A DNA stretch of 64,000 bases from NCBI GenBank assembly GCA_001599595.1, contig BCHH01000011.1:641894-705893 (forward strand). The letters are read 5' to 3'. Below, in pieces: positions 34,912 through 44,952 of the stretch. The position numbers and the translations under genes are program-made. The first letter of the stretch is position 1, and each line of letters starts with the position of its first letter. The notes beneath the pieces are model-generated. The model ran no database searches. It was not told where the DNA came from and saw only the letters and a program-made list of their open reading frames with translations. The DNA is from Beverwykella pulmonaria (Eukaryota > Ascomycota > Dothideomycetes > Pleosporales > Melanommataceae).

Positions 34912-37304
34912 ATGGTTGATTCAGACTCTTCCCTCTCCTCTCCACCCTCCACCGACGACGAAATGCCGGCGGTTGTCGCCCCAGTCAAGGCCACCAAGGT
35001 CACGCTCAAAAAGAAGAAGAGCAACGGCACCATTCTCTCCTACCTCAAGAAGGAGCCCTCCTCGCCGCCGCGCAAGAAGCGTCCCGCATCTCCTCCGCAC
35101 GAGATGGTCCCAGAAGACAACCCGGACATCGCTGTGAGTGCCAGTCGCGTCAATCGCGTCGTGTCGCGACGTGATGGAGCGCATTACTCCCTTGGCCTTT
35201 GCCCTAGCCCGCCCGCTAACATTTTCTGCTTCAGTTCATTGTCATGTTTCGATCGCGATTCACAGATGCCTTCCCGCCAAAGTGCGCTCATCTTGGTCCG
35301 CAAGATGTCGAGCGAGGCGTTTCGGACCCGCTGCCGTCATCCCAAATCGAGAGTCTGCTCTGCGCCCTGCTCGGGCTCGTCGTCAATCGCAAGAAACCTG
35401 TCGAGTCAGTCTGCCCCAATTATACCTCCCTTCCGTGTTCGTTCTGGTCGCGCGTGTGTGCCGAACCAACTATATACAATGGTCTGCTGACAAGACTCGT
35501 ATTTTACAGGAAAGGCCACTACGGGCGAGCCCTCGAGGAAGCCATTCACGCTCACAAGTCTTCATGGCCTCGGGCATGGGGGAATATTAACCCAATCAAT
35601 GGCGGCCGGTCATTTAACACCATGTCAGCGACCGAGCGAGTGAGTCCTTGCGCCATGTCGACTTCCTTTGCCACTGTTTATTAACGTCACCCACAAGCTC
35701 ACCCTCCTCAAAACACTCATCCTATGGAGCCTTCATAGCTCCGAGGTTGTAAGCGCCATGATAAAAGACTCGTACAAATCGCGAACGAGTAAGGAGAAGA
35801 ACGACATTAACATTCCGCTTTCTGTACAACCATGGGGTGAAGACGGCGACAAGCGCAAATACTGGTTGATTGAAGGACAGGATGACACAGCTTTCCGCGT
35901 CTATCGCGAGAGCGACCTCACAGCGAGGAAGAACCCGGACAAGTCCAACACAACCTGGTGGAGCACTGCCGGATCAATCGACGAATTGCGTGTTTTGGCA
36001 ACCAAGCTCGCAGACGAGGACGGCACGAGGAAGGCGAAAGCGCTGAGCGAAAGAATACTCAATGCTATCCCGCGCTTTGAGGCCACAGAAGAGGTAAGTA
36101 GATACTATGTCCTTATCATTACCTTGGGGCAGGCACTGCAGAGCCTCACGGAAATCCAACTATAGGACAGGAGAACCAACTGAGTCCTGCCGTATCATGC
36201 AGTCTTTTTTTATTTTACAATAGGGTCCTGCAATGCTCTCGCGCAACGGCAATACGGAGTACATTTGTGGACTGCTGCTAAATATTCGTCTAGAAACGCA
36301 AGCGCCGCGAATACCGCCTCAACCGCAAAGCCGCCTTTACTCGACCCGATCCAGGCTTCTTCCCCTACGAGACGCGCACGCGCGGTAAGCGAATGAAGTA
36401 TACCTTCTCAGACGAGGAAGACGACGAAGGGTCCGACGCGCTGTCTGTTCGTCGATCAACGCGAGCTGGCAGAGACACTCCTGGTGTGGCGAGTGGTCCC
36501 ACTGTCACAGCGAGCGGACGACAGGTTAGGTCGCGGGCAACTGGTCTCTATGGAGAGTCGCTGCTCAGTGGACAGGCGACCGAGAGGGCCTCGCCGGCGA
36601 CTGGAGAGTACGAACAATCCGATGCCTCTGGAGAACAACGGCCTTCCAACGGCCGACCTACACGTGGTGTGAACAAGTCCAATGGCTGGCGAAAGGGCCG
36701 CAAGCACATCGAGACGTACAATTCTGTGGATGAGATGGATGACGAGGACGATGCGACAACATCCGGAGGAGAATGGGATGGAGGAGACGAAGACGATGCC
36801 GCCGATCAGATGGACCTTGACGAAGAAGAAGACGACGACGACGACCTTGATTCTGAAATTGACAACAATCCCAAGACTCTCGTTGTCCGCTTGCGATATC
36901 CGAAAGGCTCCTTCAACCCTACTACAATCCCTCCGTCTGTAGTCCAAGCGCCCATTGTCACAGAGCAACCCAGCGTATCCGCATCTGCCCCACCGCTCTC
37001 GGGCTCAGGCGCTCGCCGCTCGCCGCAGCCGCAGCCAGCAGCGCCCACAGTGTCGTCAGTGCAACTAGCTGCCTCGCCCTCTCGGGAAATTCCAGACATT
37101 GTCACGAATGGCGTCTATTTAGAACAAGAGCAGACTGTAGTCGCACCTATCCTCCGGGCACCTTCTCCACCAGGCGATGCGCATGTGCAGCCTAAACAGT
37201 GGCCGGTCTTCGCTGCGACCCCGCCCTACAGCGCCCCTGAAGATTCAGTGCCTAAACCGCAGGTTCCGCTGCCCACCGTCACCCCAGCATCTAGCTGGCA
37301 ATGA
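34912..37304 (+). CDS. DDT/WHIM-motif chromatin-remodelling accessory protein
   Basis: Five exons, 34912..35133, 35235..35404, 35510..35639, 35698..36093 and 36294..37304, give 642 residues. The N-terminus is Ser-rich and lysine-rich. A DDT-like helical block follows ('SQIESLLCALLGLVVNRK', 'HYGRALEEAIHAHKSSW'). A WHIM1-like helix ('LTLLKTLILWSLHSSEVVS') and a WHIM-type strand ('DKRKYWLIEGQDDTAFRVYR') come next. These modules occur in ISWI-complex subunits (Rsf1, Cecr2, Ioc types), where they pack against the remodeller and linker DNA. The C-terminal half is disordered, with acidic D/E runs (about 445-480) and an S/P-rich tail. The exon 4-5 intron (200 bases) is the least certain. Confidence 0.75.
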
Positions 37305-37919
37305 TTCGAATCCTTTCCAACACTGTTGCCACAATGAGCTACACCCCAAATGCCTCATCTACATCAACGGCGTTTCCCTTTTCCCTTTTTCCTTTATTGT
37401 CATTTTACCATGCGGACTCCGACTGTCGTTCGAATGAAGACAACGTCTTGGATCTGACGAGTTGTGGTGCGTTATCTAGTCACCGTCCATGGCAACTACT
37501 TGGGCAGCCAATGGAATCTTTTTATCCAATAGAGGCGCTGGAGCATGGATGGATCGATGAATGGAGTGATACCTGCCGTTGTTTTCTTGTAGGCGGACTT
37601 TCCTGTACTATAGAGCTAGTATCCGACGCCCTGGTCTTTTGGGATAGGGCTTGCATTCGAGGGACGAATTATCATGCACGATGGGTAGGACAGGATAGTG
37701 AGGAATAGATGGTGCATACCCTATACCTAAGTATACATATGCGTGTGCTAATGATAATATCGTGCTCGCTTGTTTTTGTCTCAAGTTGCTGATATATGAT
37801 TCACACGCAGTCATCTCTTGTTGTGTTGCCAACTAGGATCGAAGACTTGAAGCTGGCTGGAGCAAGTCACGACCTTTGTGCAATGCTTTTGGCTGTTTCT
37901 TGATATCTCATACAAAATT
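37305..37919. other. convergent intergenic region
   Basis: 615 bases between two stop codons. A frame overlapping the end of the chromatin gene looks like 3' UTR. No other feature is seen. Confidence 0.5.
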
Positions 37920-39534
37920 CTAACCTCCTGGCATCGCCCCTGGCAACCCCCTCTCGTGTTGCCTACTCCACTCCTCACTAAATCTATTCGTACTATGACT
38001 CTGCTCCCTTGAATGCAGCGGCGGCCTCTCCCGTCCCCCTCTCCACCGCAACCCGTCCCCATCCCTTCTCCGCTCCCCAGCGCGGATCTCTGCTTCTCGT
38101 AGCTTGGCGCCCTCAGCTTCCAGGCGGGCTTCCATCGTTAATGGGGGCGGTGTTTTGGGTAAGACGTAGGGCGTAGGCCGGGTCCGGGGCTTTACGGGTG
38201 TGGAGTCCGTTTCTGATTCCTCTGCTGGGGGATCTGGGTCTATGATTGCGTATTCTGTGTCGTCGACCGCTACTTCTTCTCTTTCTTCACCTTCATCTTC
38301 TTCCTTGTCCTCACCACCCCGGGTGTTCTTTTTCCGCGGCCAGAGGGATGGGAGGACGATTTGCTGGAAGCGGGGTTCGACTACACGCTCGTCGAACCAG
38401 GCATGGACGCGGGATTCGATGAGTTGGGCGATCTTGGGCACGTCTTGCAGGCGCGAGCGCGAGCCTACGAGGGAGCGCACGGAGAGGTCGAGACGGTAGT
38501 CGTCGAGGAAGGTGAAGGCAAGAGTTGTGGGGCGGTGGGGGGGTGGGGTGGTGGTGGAGGAGGAAGTGGAAGGAATGGGGTCGGGTTGTTGTGATTTGGG
38601 GGGTTGGGAGTGTGAGCGTGATTGGGGATGTGTGGCGTTTGGGGAGTGCGTAGATACGGATGGGGGACTGGAGGATGGGACGAAGGAGACTGCCAGTGTG
38701 CCTGAGAAGCGGACGACGCTTACTGCGAGCGCGACTGGCAGGACAGCAACGAAGGGCTTCGGGTAGTTGAGCACGAGTGTAGTCTCTACGCCCAGTGTTA
38801 TCACATCGCTGAGGTCGACGTCCATCCTCGCCTGCAGTCTTCCTTCCTCTGCGCCCGCGCCCCCGCCGCTGAGCCCTCCGTATCCGAACCCTTCTTCGGC
38901 CGGCATCACCCTGCAGTTGCTGAAGATGGGGAATTCGTCTCCGAGGGCAATCTCGGTGACGCGTATTTGGCCGATCCAGTCTGGTTTCACCCCGCCGTTG
39001 AGGAGTTCATTGAGGGAGGTGAGAATCGCATCGTCTTGTCGGGCATCGGCGCGCAATTGCGCGATGGTCTGCGCGACCAGCACATTGAACCAGTCTAGAC
39101 TTTCCGGCTGGTGCCCTTTCACATTGTAGTACGTCTTTGCTAATATCGTTGCGATGCTCGGCCCGCCTGTGCTCGCCGGATTCCGTATAATCGTCCGCGA
39201 GGACTTGTGTCGCAGCGCATTTGTCGTTGTGGAATTTGAGCGCGGTCGCAGGTGGTGGAGCGAGTTTTGGTGCGCGAGGGTGCGGGCGCGGCGGAGGGAG
39301 GAGAGGTTCAACGCGCGATCGTCATCGGAGGGTGGCTCGCCGAAGATGAAGAATTTAATGAAGAAGAAGATTAGGAGGGCGATGGAGAGTTGGCCGAGAA
39401 GGAAGCCTTGGGTGAAGGAGAGGCTGTTGCGGGGGGTTAGCGGGGTGTGACTGAAATCACGGGAGGTTTCGGGGGGTTTACGAAGAGCTGTGGGGGACTG
39501 CCGGTGGGGGTGGAGGGGCGGTTAGATCCACCAT
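37920..39534 (-). CDS. MMM1: Mmm1, ERMES complex subunit
   Basis: Two exons, complement(37920..39423, 39482..39534), give 518 residues. Mmm1 is the ER-anchored subunit of the ER-mitochondria tether and transfers phospholipids through its SMP domain. After splicing, 'SLSFTQGFLLGQLSIALLIF' forms the lumenal edge and membrane helix (about residues 18-44). The SMP domain (about 85-360) includes 'SLDWFNVLVAQTIAQLR', 'GDEFPIFSNCRV' and 'VSVVRFSGTLAVSF'. A long S/P-rich insertion (about 238-285) interrupts it. The acidic and P-rich tail is variable in the family. The intron is 58 bases with CTAAC just before CAACAG; a second possible acceptor 27 bases upstream would give a nine-residue longer form. 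Confidence 0.92.
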
Positions 39535-39590
39535 CGCATTCCTATATGTGAGTTTTGGCTTCAGTCGCGCGTGGCCATGTTGTGAATTGA

Positions 39591-40331
39591 ATGTTTGGTG
39601 TTCTGGAGTCGCGAAAGTTGAAGCATGACCGTTGCCAAGGGATAGTAACAAGGATTAGGCGTGCGGAGAGATTTATTCTACGGTTCCGAGGTATACTCGA
39701 AGATGCACTCCTACAGGCATACTCTTCGGCGCTTCTCTTTGCGCCGGAGATGAGCATAGTACAGAAAACATTCAGCCACCACGTTCCGGGGTGGATTAGC
39801 AGACTGTCTAAAGGCGAAGAAAATTGGGATGCGTGCCGTAGCACACTCGAAGGCCATTCCTCCTCCGTCTACGCTGTCGCCTTTTCGCCAGATGGCCAGC
39901 TGGTCGCGTCTGGATCCGACGACAACACCGTGCGGCTCTGGGATACAGCGACGAGATCGTGCCGCAGCAAGCTCGACGGCCATTCCTACCCGGTTAAAGC
40001 TGTCGCCTTCTCGCCAGATGGCCGGTACCTTGAGACAAGCAGGGGAAATATCCCTATTCATCTGCTCCTTTCAATGGCGTGTACTCCTGATTTCTCTCAG
40101 CGAGAGAACCTACCTGGTATCTTCGTGAAAGATGGGTGGATAACATCTAACGGAAAGACGTTACCCGATATGCCTTATCGACCGATATCCCTCGATCTAA
40201 ATTTTCTACTTTTCGTAGTAGACGGATGTTTCCTTATTAGGAAACGGATATGGTTTCGTCTAGTCGAGGTTAAATACATCGACCGAATTCGGCCTAGTCG
40301 CGAAGTTCTGACCCAATATCCCTCACCCTAA
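39591..40331 (+). pseudogene. truncated NLR (HET-E/NWD-type) WD40 gene remnant
   Basis: A 246-codon open frame matches only the rear of a STAND/NLR protein. Residues 20-80 are the linker that precedes WD40 repeats in NWD/HET-E proteins ('RFILRFRGILED', 'YSSALLFAPEMSIV', 'WISRL'). One full WD40 repeat follows ('EGHSSSVYAVAFSPDGQLVA', then SGSDDNTVRLWD). The second repeat stops at 'AVAFSPDG' and runs directly into the post-repeat tail ('RYLETSRGNIPI', 'WITSNGKTLPDMPYRP'), so several repeats have been deleted. The N-terminal effector and NACHT domains are absent. The frame starts 56 bases from the divergent MMM1 start codon. It could still be expressed as a short protein, but I treat it as decayed. 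Confidence 0.7.
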
Positions 40332-40558
40332 TAATTTAGCGAATCATATCATTTTAGGTTGGAAAAAGATATCTTGGCCGATATGGCCCAGTAATCCGCC
40401 ATACGGAAAACAGACCTGGGGCTGATTTATAGAAAAACCCAAAACTTGTCGCCTGATCATCGCCGAGCTTATAACGGTCTATATTTCTAGATACAGCAGT
40501 AGGCATATCTATAATAATTTTACTCTAACTCTTTCTGACCCTAATATAAAGGTAATCC

Positions 40559-43042
40559 TTATATGCCTTGTCCATCAACCGAGCGGGCGTACCGGAAGGC
40601 ACGACCGGCAAATGGACCAAAATAGGAGTTCCAGCTACTCTTATCAACAAGCCCGGACCGGTCTGGCAAGGTGATGTTATCCGGAGTTTCGGCTGTTGTA
40701 TACAATATAAAGAAATCGGCTGGCCCGGCAGACTTATCTCTTTCCTCATTGTACTTTTTCTGGGTCAACTTATCCTTGACAAATTTACACTGTCCTACTT
40801 CGCGCACAATTTCGCACCGAAAAGGGCAAGATAGTGCAAACTGCTGTGCAGGAGTCTGGACACTAAGGAAGAAATTGCCAGCTAACGCGGATGAACCGTT
40901 GAGCATGACATGCTGTAACTGGTATTCCGCGTTCAAAGTTCCGTCGTGTTTGGTAACAACATCTTTGATCGACGTCGCCTCGGTGCTATATTGGTGGACC
41001 GCTGCTGCGTAACGAAGGCGTCGATTTACTATTATCGTATTTTCGTCATCTAGAATTTTCTGGCACCCTTGATGTAGGCGCTTGAACCCCACCTCCTGTC
41101 CTTCTTTAAACCATAGCGACCGCAAAATGCGAAAGTGGCAACAGAATGTCTCGAAGTCTTGCCAAGTAGTATTTCCTGTGGGCCCTTCGCCTGTTTTAAT
41201 GTTAAGAAGCTGGTTGTAATCGTTGAATGTCCATTTTGTTAGGAACTGGTGAAGGCGCTCGTCCTCCATAGGTAGCTTCCTAGCAAGCAACCACAGCCAC
41301 ATGTAAGGTGCTATAAGGTACCCCTCTTCATCATAGCTGTATTCAGAACTAGAAACTTTCTCAAACCAGAGAAGTCCAGGTGCGACAATATGCTCCCACC
41401 GCAAATCTGAGTTCGGAATACGTGCTTGGAGACGAATTCGTTGTCTAGAGAGGATACACTGTACAATAGGGAGGATGTTGTCTCCCATGACGTTGATGGC
41501 TGCGCCATAGCGGTCCTCCAATTCGTGGATGACAACAACAGCTAATTCTGTTATATCTGGCAGGAACCCAGGTCGATAGTTAGCCAGCTCGTCGGCGATT
41601 GTTTCTAACGCCCGCGCGTGCCCACCAACGTCTTCTATGAGAAGATGGATGCCAGGGTCGTCCTCAAAAACTTCCGAATTAGTGTCCTTCCAAGTCGGCA
41701 TACTTAGTTGGTTGAGTGGTAGATATACGCGCTTGCGGTAGGTGTCAGCCAAAAATTCGGCTGCAGGTCCAAAGAAGGTTGCAGTGACGCAAGTCATGAT
41801 AAAGGGTGTTTGCCTTATTCCCCCTTCCCCAGTTTGCGACATTAAACTTAAATCGCCAATTTCGGTCAAGAATGAATAAAAGCCACTGGCTTTATCCAGC
41901 CTCTCACTGTCCCACGTGCTGGCCCTTTGAATTCCGTCAACAACCAAAATTCCAGTGAAATCGTTGTACAGGTCAACCTTTTCGGCCGCCGCGACGAGTC
42001 GGAAAATTTCTCTAGGCTTTGCAATGTAATCTTCGCGGACATCATCAACATCCTTGTTAAGTAGCTGTGCTAGCATTCTAGTACCAACTGCATTCCATGG
42101 CTTACTCTTTTCTTCGAGAATCAATGATGTCTCGTTGTCAAACGAAACATGAAATACGAAGGCTTTTTTCAATCTCAGAGAGAGCTCATTGTAAATGTCG
42201 CAGTGGCTGCAGTGGTTGCAGCAGATGCAGCAGTCGCAGGAGCCGCAGTAGTCGCAATGATGACCATTACTATGGAGCTTAGCGTGGAGCTTAGCGTGGA
42301 GCTCAGCGTGGAGCTCAGCGTCAAGCCTAATTGCTTCTTGGACCGAAGAGGCGAATTCTGAGCCATGCCTCGACTTTCCAGTTCCAGCGCCCCCTATATA
42401 GAAATAGATGGGAGCGTATGCCTTGTCAACAGTACCATTCTTGTATTGGGCGTAGTGTTTGAAGACGTTCGGTGCAAGTGTCTTGTATAGATCCGGATGT
42501 GGCTGGAATACCCAGTCCTTGCCGGTCGTATGTACAAGAGGAGGCGGGGCTTTGTACCTAATTCCGTCTTTGAAAACAGAAGCTGCTTTCCTCGGGCCTG
42601 TGACGTTGTTAGTTTCCTGTCTACGTGGTGTACATGGCATGAAAGAGAGTAACTTGCTCTTCATATAGATGGCATCGGTCATCTCCGCATCTTCAGCCTG
42701 CTGTGTGTTTCCTGTGATGTGATTAGCTTGCTGTCTATATAGTGTGTATGGCATCGCCCTACCCATAAGATCCCTTGCTAGCTTTACAAGCATGTCGCTT
42801 AACCCAGGAGATAGTTTGCATGTATTTTGGAACCAACCCACGTCATTAACATGACTCAAGAAGCTCTCCCCGAAGATGTCTGCATTTTTGAATTCAGTAA
42901 GTCTGTTACCTTTGAGCAGTTTCGGTTTCTTTTGCTGGATAAATCGAATCAGCTCATCTGGTTCCATTTCTTCTATCTTTTGTTCTGTAGTCTCGGCCTG
43001 GCTGGCTTGCTTGGAGTCATGTTCTGGAATGGCGGTTGACAT
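40559..43042 (-). CDS. Crinkler/RHS-type protein: P-loop NTPase fused to REase-like domain
   Basis: An intronless 827-residue protein in one intact frame. The header (about 25-95, 'EPDELIRFIQQKKPKLL', 'WFQNTCKLSPGLSDMLVKLA') is helical and SAM-like. A P-loop NTPase follows: Walker A 'GGAGTGKSR' near residue 217, Walker B 'GILVVDG' near 365, and a sensor-like 'FIMTCVTATFFGP'. The C-terminal domain (about 620-825) has 'WQDFETFCCHFRILRSLWF', an E-x-G-Q-C-K that fits the PD-(D/E)xK nuclease core, and 'ADFFILYTT' and 'YFGPFAGRAFRYA', shared by Crinkler-RHS proteins. In oomycetes, chytrids and Glomeromycotina such proteins are host-targeted or conflict effectors. No signal peptide is seen. The start is the first ATG; the frame is open to 43210 without another. 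The function here is inferred from family only. Confidence 0.75.
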   Translation of the reverse strand: MSTAIPEHDSKQASQAETTEQKIEEMEPDELIRFIQQKKPKLLKGNRLTEFKNADIFGESFLSHVNDVGWFQNTCKLSPGLSDMLVKLARDLMGRAMPYTLYRQQANHITGNTQQAEDAEMTDAIYMKSKLLSFMPCTPRRQETNNVTGPRKAASVFKDGIRYKAPPPLVHTTGKDWVFQPHPDLYKTLAPNVFKHYAQYKNGTVDKAYAPIYFYIGGAGTGKSRHGSEFASSVQEAIRLDAELHAELHAKLHAKLHSNGHHCDYCGSCDCCICCNHCSHCDIYNELSLRLKKAFVFHVSFDNETSLILEEKSKPWNAVGTRMLAQLLNKDVDDVREDYIAKPREIFRLVAAAEKVDLYNDFTGILVVDGIQRASTWDSERLDKASGFYSFLTEIGDLSLMSQTGEGGIRQTPFIMTCVTATFFGPAAEFLADTYRKRVYLPLNQLSMPTWKDTNSEVFEDDPGIHLLIEDVGGHARALETIADELANYRPGFLPDITELAVVVIHELEDRYGAAINVMGDNILPIVQCILSRQRIRLQARIPNSDLRWEHIVAPGLLWFEKVSSSEYSYDEEGYLIAPYMWLWLLARKLPMEDERLHQFLTKWTFNDYNQLLNIKTGEGPTGNTTWQDFETFCCHFRILRSLWFKEGQEVGFKRLHQGCQKILDDENTIIVNRRLRYAAAVHQYSTEATSIKDVVTKHDGTLNAEYQLQHVMLNGSSALAGNFFLSVQTPAQQFALSCPFRCEIVREVGQCKFVKDKLTQKKYNEERDKSAGPADFFILYTTAETPDNITLPDRSGLVDKSSWNSYFGPFAGRAFRYARSVDGQGI
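42275..42322 (-). repeat. four 12-bp coding repeats in the Crinkler-like gene
   Basis: Four exact-length copies of gagcttagcgtg (plus strand), with c for t at one position in the last two and a changed final base in the last. On the coding strand they give [KE]-L-H-A steps. They lie between Walker A and a nine-cysteine cluster. Confidence 0.9.
42601..42754 (-). repeat. diverged 40-bp direct repeat in the Crinkler-like gene
   Basis: 42601-42640 and 42715-42754 match at 30 of 40 positions. They encode related segments M-P-x-T-x-x-R-Q-x-x-N-x-x-T-G in the linker before the NTPase domain. Confidence 0.8.
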
Positions 43043-43589
43043 GACGGCGAGACGTAGAAAAAAGCGAGCACTAGCACGCGTAGGAAGCTGACGTAGGAGT
43101 GGCAGCAGAGGGATATGCAGCAGGAAGAGAAGGCGCAACGGCCAATCAGTAACCTTCAAGCCGCGATACAACCTTCGAGCCGCGATACAACCTTCGAGCC
43201 GCCATAGCAAACAAGCGTGACGTCACGAGGTTAACAATGTGCAGGCCGGCAAAAACTTAGGCCGGGCCGGGCGCCAGAGCTGATTGGCGCGGAGAGTGGC
43301 GGCAGAATACCGCGCTCAACACCAAATTTTCGATATCCAAGCAGTGGCCAATTCTGTAATTTTTCATTGGCTGTATTTTCGCTAGGCGGTACAAAACTCC
43401 AGCGCAGCGGGTGAGCAGCCTGAGCGCAGGGTGAGGCGAGGGTGATTAGCGCCGGAACAAAGCGGCGATGCTAACTAACCGAACCTAGAACGTCGACATG
43501 AGACTGTCTACCACGATAGTCGTACGTAGCCCGTCAATCTAGAGAATCAGATGTTTGTTCATCTCGCGTTCCCTTGTGATGCTGCGTCT
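43043..43589 (-). promoter_or_regulatory. 5' region of the Crinkler-like gene with four CCAAT boxes
   Basis: CCAAT pentamers lie at 43142-43146 and 43348-43352 on the plus strand and at 43283-43287 and 43366-43370 on the minus strand. The stretch is otherwise GC-rich, unlike the AT-rich relic next to it. Binding by the fungal HAP complex is possible, not shown. Confidence 0.35.
43151..43207. repeat. three tandem 19-bp units upstream of the Crinkler-like start
   Basis: Units aaccttcRagccgcgatac at 43151, 43170 and 43189. The third differs near its end. They lie 109-165 bases upstream of the ATG at 43042. Confidence 0.9.
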
Positions 43590-44055
43590 TCGTGACATCT
43601 ATACTGTATTGCTCTATTTTGGCGCGCAAGAGCTCAAAGTATAGAGAGTATTTAAAGGCTAAATTAGCTTGTTTTTGTGAGGCATCAATGCTGGTTGTCC
43701 ATCGCGATAGGACTCATAGGAGGTTGATTTTTTGTTAGTTGATAAAGCACGACACCTAGGTTTTGCCAGCCTCTCTGCCAGCTATTTCTAACGCGAAATT
43801 TCAAATTATTTCTCTAGAAGGAGGTAGGCCTCTTGTGCAAAGACTATTAATATACAATACTAGCTCTTTTTCTTGTGCAGTGCTAAGCAATCGTTCATTT
43901 TCGCATTTCTCAGCGCGGGTACCCTGCACCCCCCGGTGACGGCGCGACAGCGTATTACGCTCAACACCGTACTCTTTGGCAGTTTTTGTGTAACTAGGTT
44001 TTTCTCCAGGCTTCAGCGATTTCAATGACTCTAGGGCGAGCTCGATTGGATCCAT
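43590..44055 (-). mobile_element. Fot1/pogo transposase N-terminal relic with four in-frame stops
   Basis: From the ATG at 44055 the frame reads as the N-terminal helix-turn-helix and CENP-B-type region of a fungal pogo/Fot1 DDE transposase ('MDPIELALESLKSLKPGEKP', 'YTKTAKEYGVERNTLSRRHR', 'LVLYINSLCTRGLPPSREI'). Homology continues in the same frame through stops at 43801-43803 (TGA), 43756-43758 (TAG), 43735-43737 (TAA) and 43714-43716 (TGA), with 'NFALEIAGREAGKT' between the first two. It fades near 43590. The DDE catalytic domain and both terminal inverted repeats are missing. The stops fit C-to-T or G-to-A changes, as from RIP. Confidence 0.8.
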
Positions 44056-44952
44056 ATTGAGTGTTCTATGCGTTGTTGAAGTGTGGAGCGATATGACGAA
44101 AATCGAGCGTTAGGTGGGTCTGAGCGTCAGCTGATTCAGCACGGTACATTCAGCCGATACCCGCCGCCTTCATCCCAACACTTCAGCTTGCTTGACGTTT
44201 CCACTCTGACCAACATTGAACACCGCGCGCGGCCAACTACTTCCTGTCATCCTGTCAATCCATGATGGCAAAAATAGACGACACAGCGAGGCTGATCAGG
44301 CGGATCCGGAGCAGATACCGGACTCAAGCCTATCTGATACTCGCTCACCACTTCTTTCTGGCTTCTCCTCTCCTGCTCGATATATTTATCATCCTCTTTA
44401 TCCTCGTCAGTAACTTCATGAACCGTCAACACTCGTTTCCGTGTCATATCGTGGTTGAAGGACTTGCTGTTTTGGTTGATCAGAGAAGATTGGTCTTGCT
44501 CTAGGTTTCTCTGCATTCCTGGCATGTCAGACCTCGGGATACTTCGACGTGGTCCAATTTGAGCGCTTTTTTTTTATACCAACGAAACCGTCTCTGGATC
44601 TTTTCCAGCCTTCGGATTGCTCCTTCCAGGTGCTTTCGCGATGCGGTAGAGAGGTCGACTTGGCACTGCGGCTCCGGCTGAGACCAAAACTCCGATTGGC
44701 CCGTGCAGCTTCCCCGCCATCAGGAACGGCGCAGCTGCGATCCACTTCGCCGGACAGCCCCTCGACTCCAAGCAATGGACCTAGACACCGCAAGCCAGAG
44801 CCTCTCGCCCGCCGCTGCTTCTCATCGTTCGAACCTTCGACTGCCTTCCACCTGCGATCCTCCATCCGAGCACAACCCTCCCAAAACGGCCTCATGGATA
44901 GTTCGTCCCATTTCCAAATGCAGTTCTTCATCGCTAACGCCTTCGCTGCAAG
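44056..44952. other. spacer between the relic and the SDR gene
   Basis: 897 bases with overlapping frames on both strands. A 92-codon minus frame (44247-44525) is charged and protein-like ('TVHEVTDEDKEDDKYIEQE') but has no match I can name. The missing first exon of the SDR gene should lie in the right part. Confidence 0.35.
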
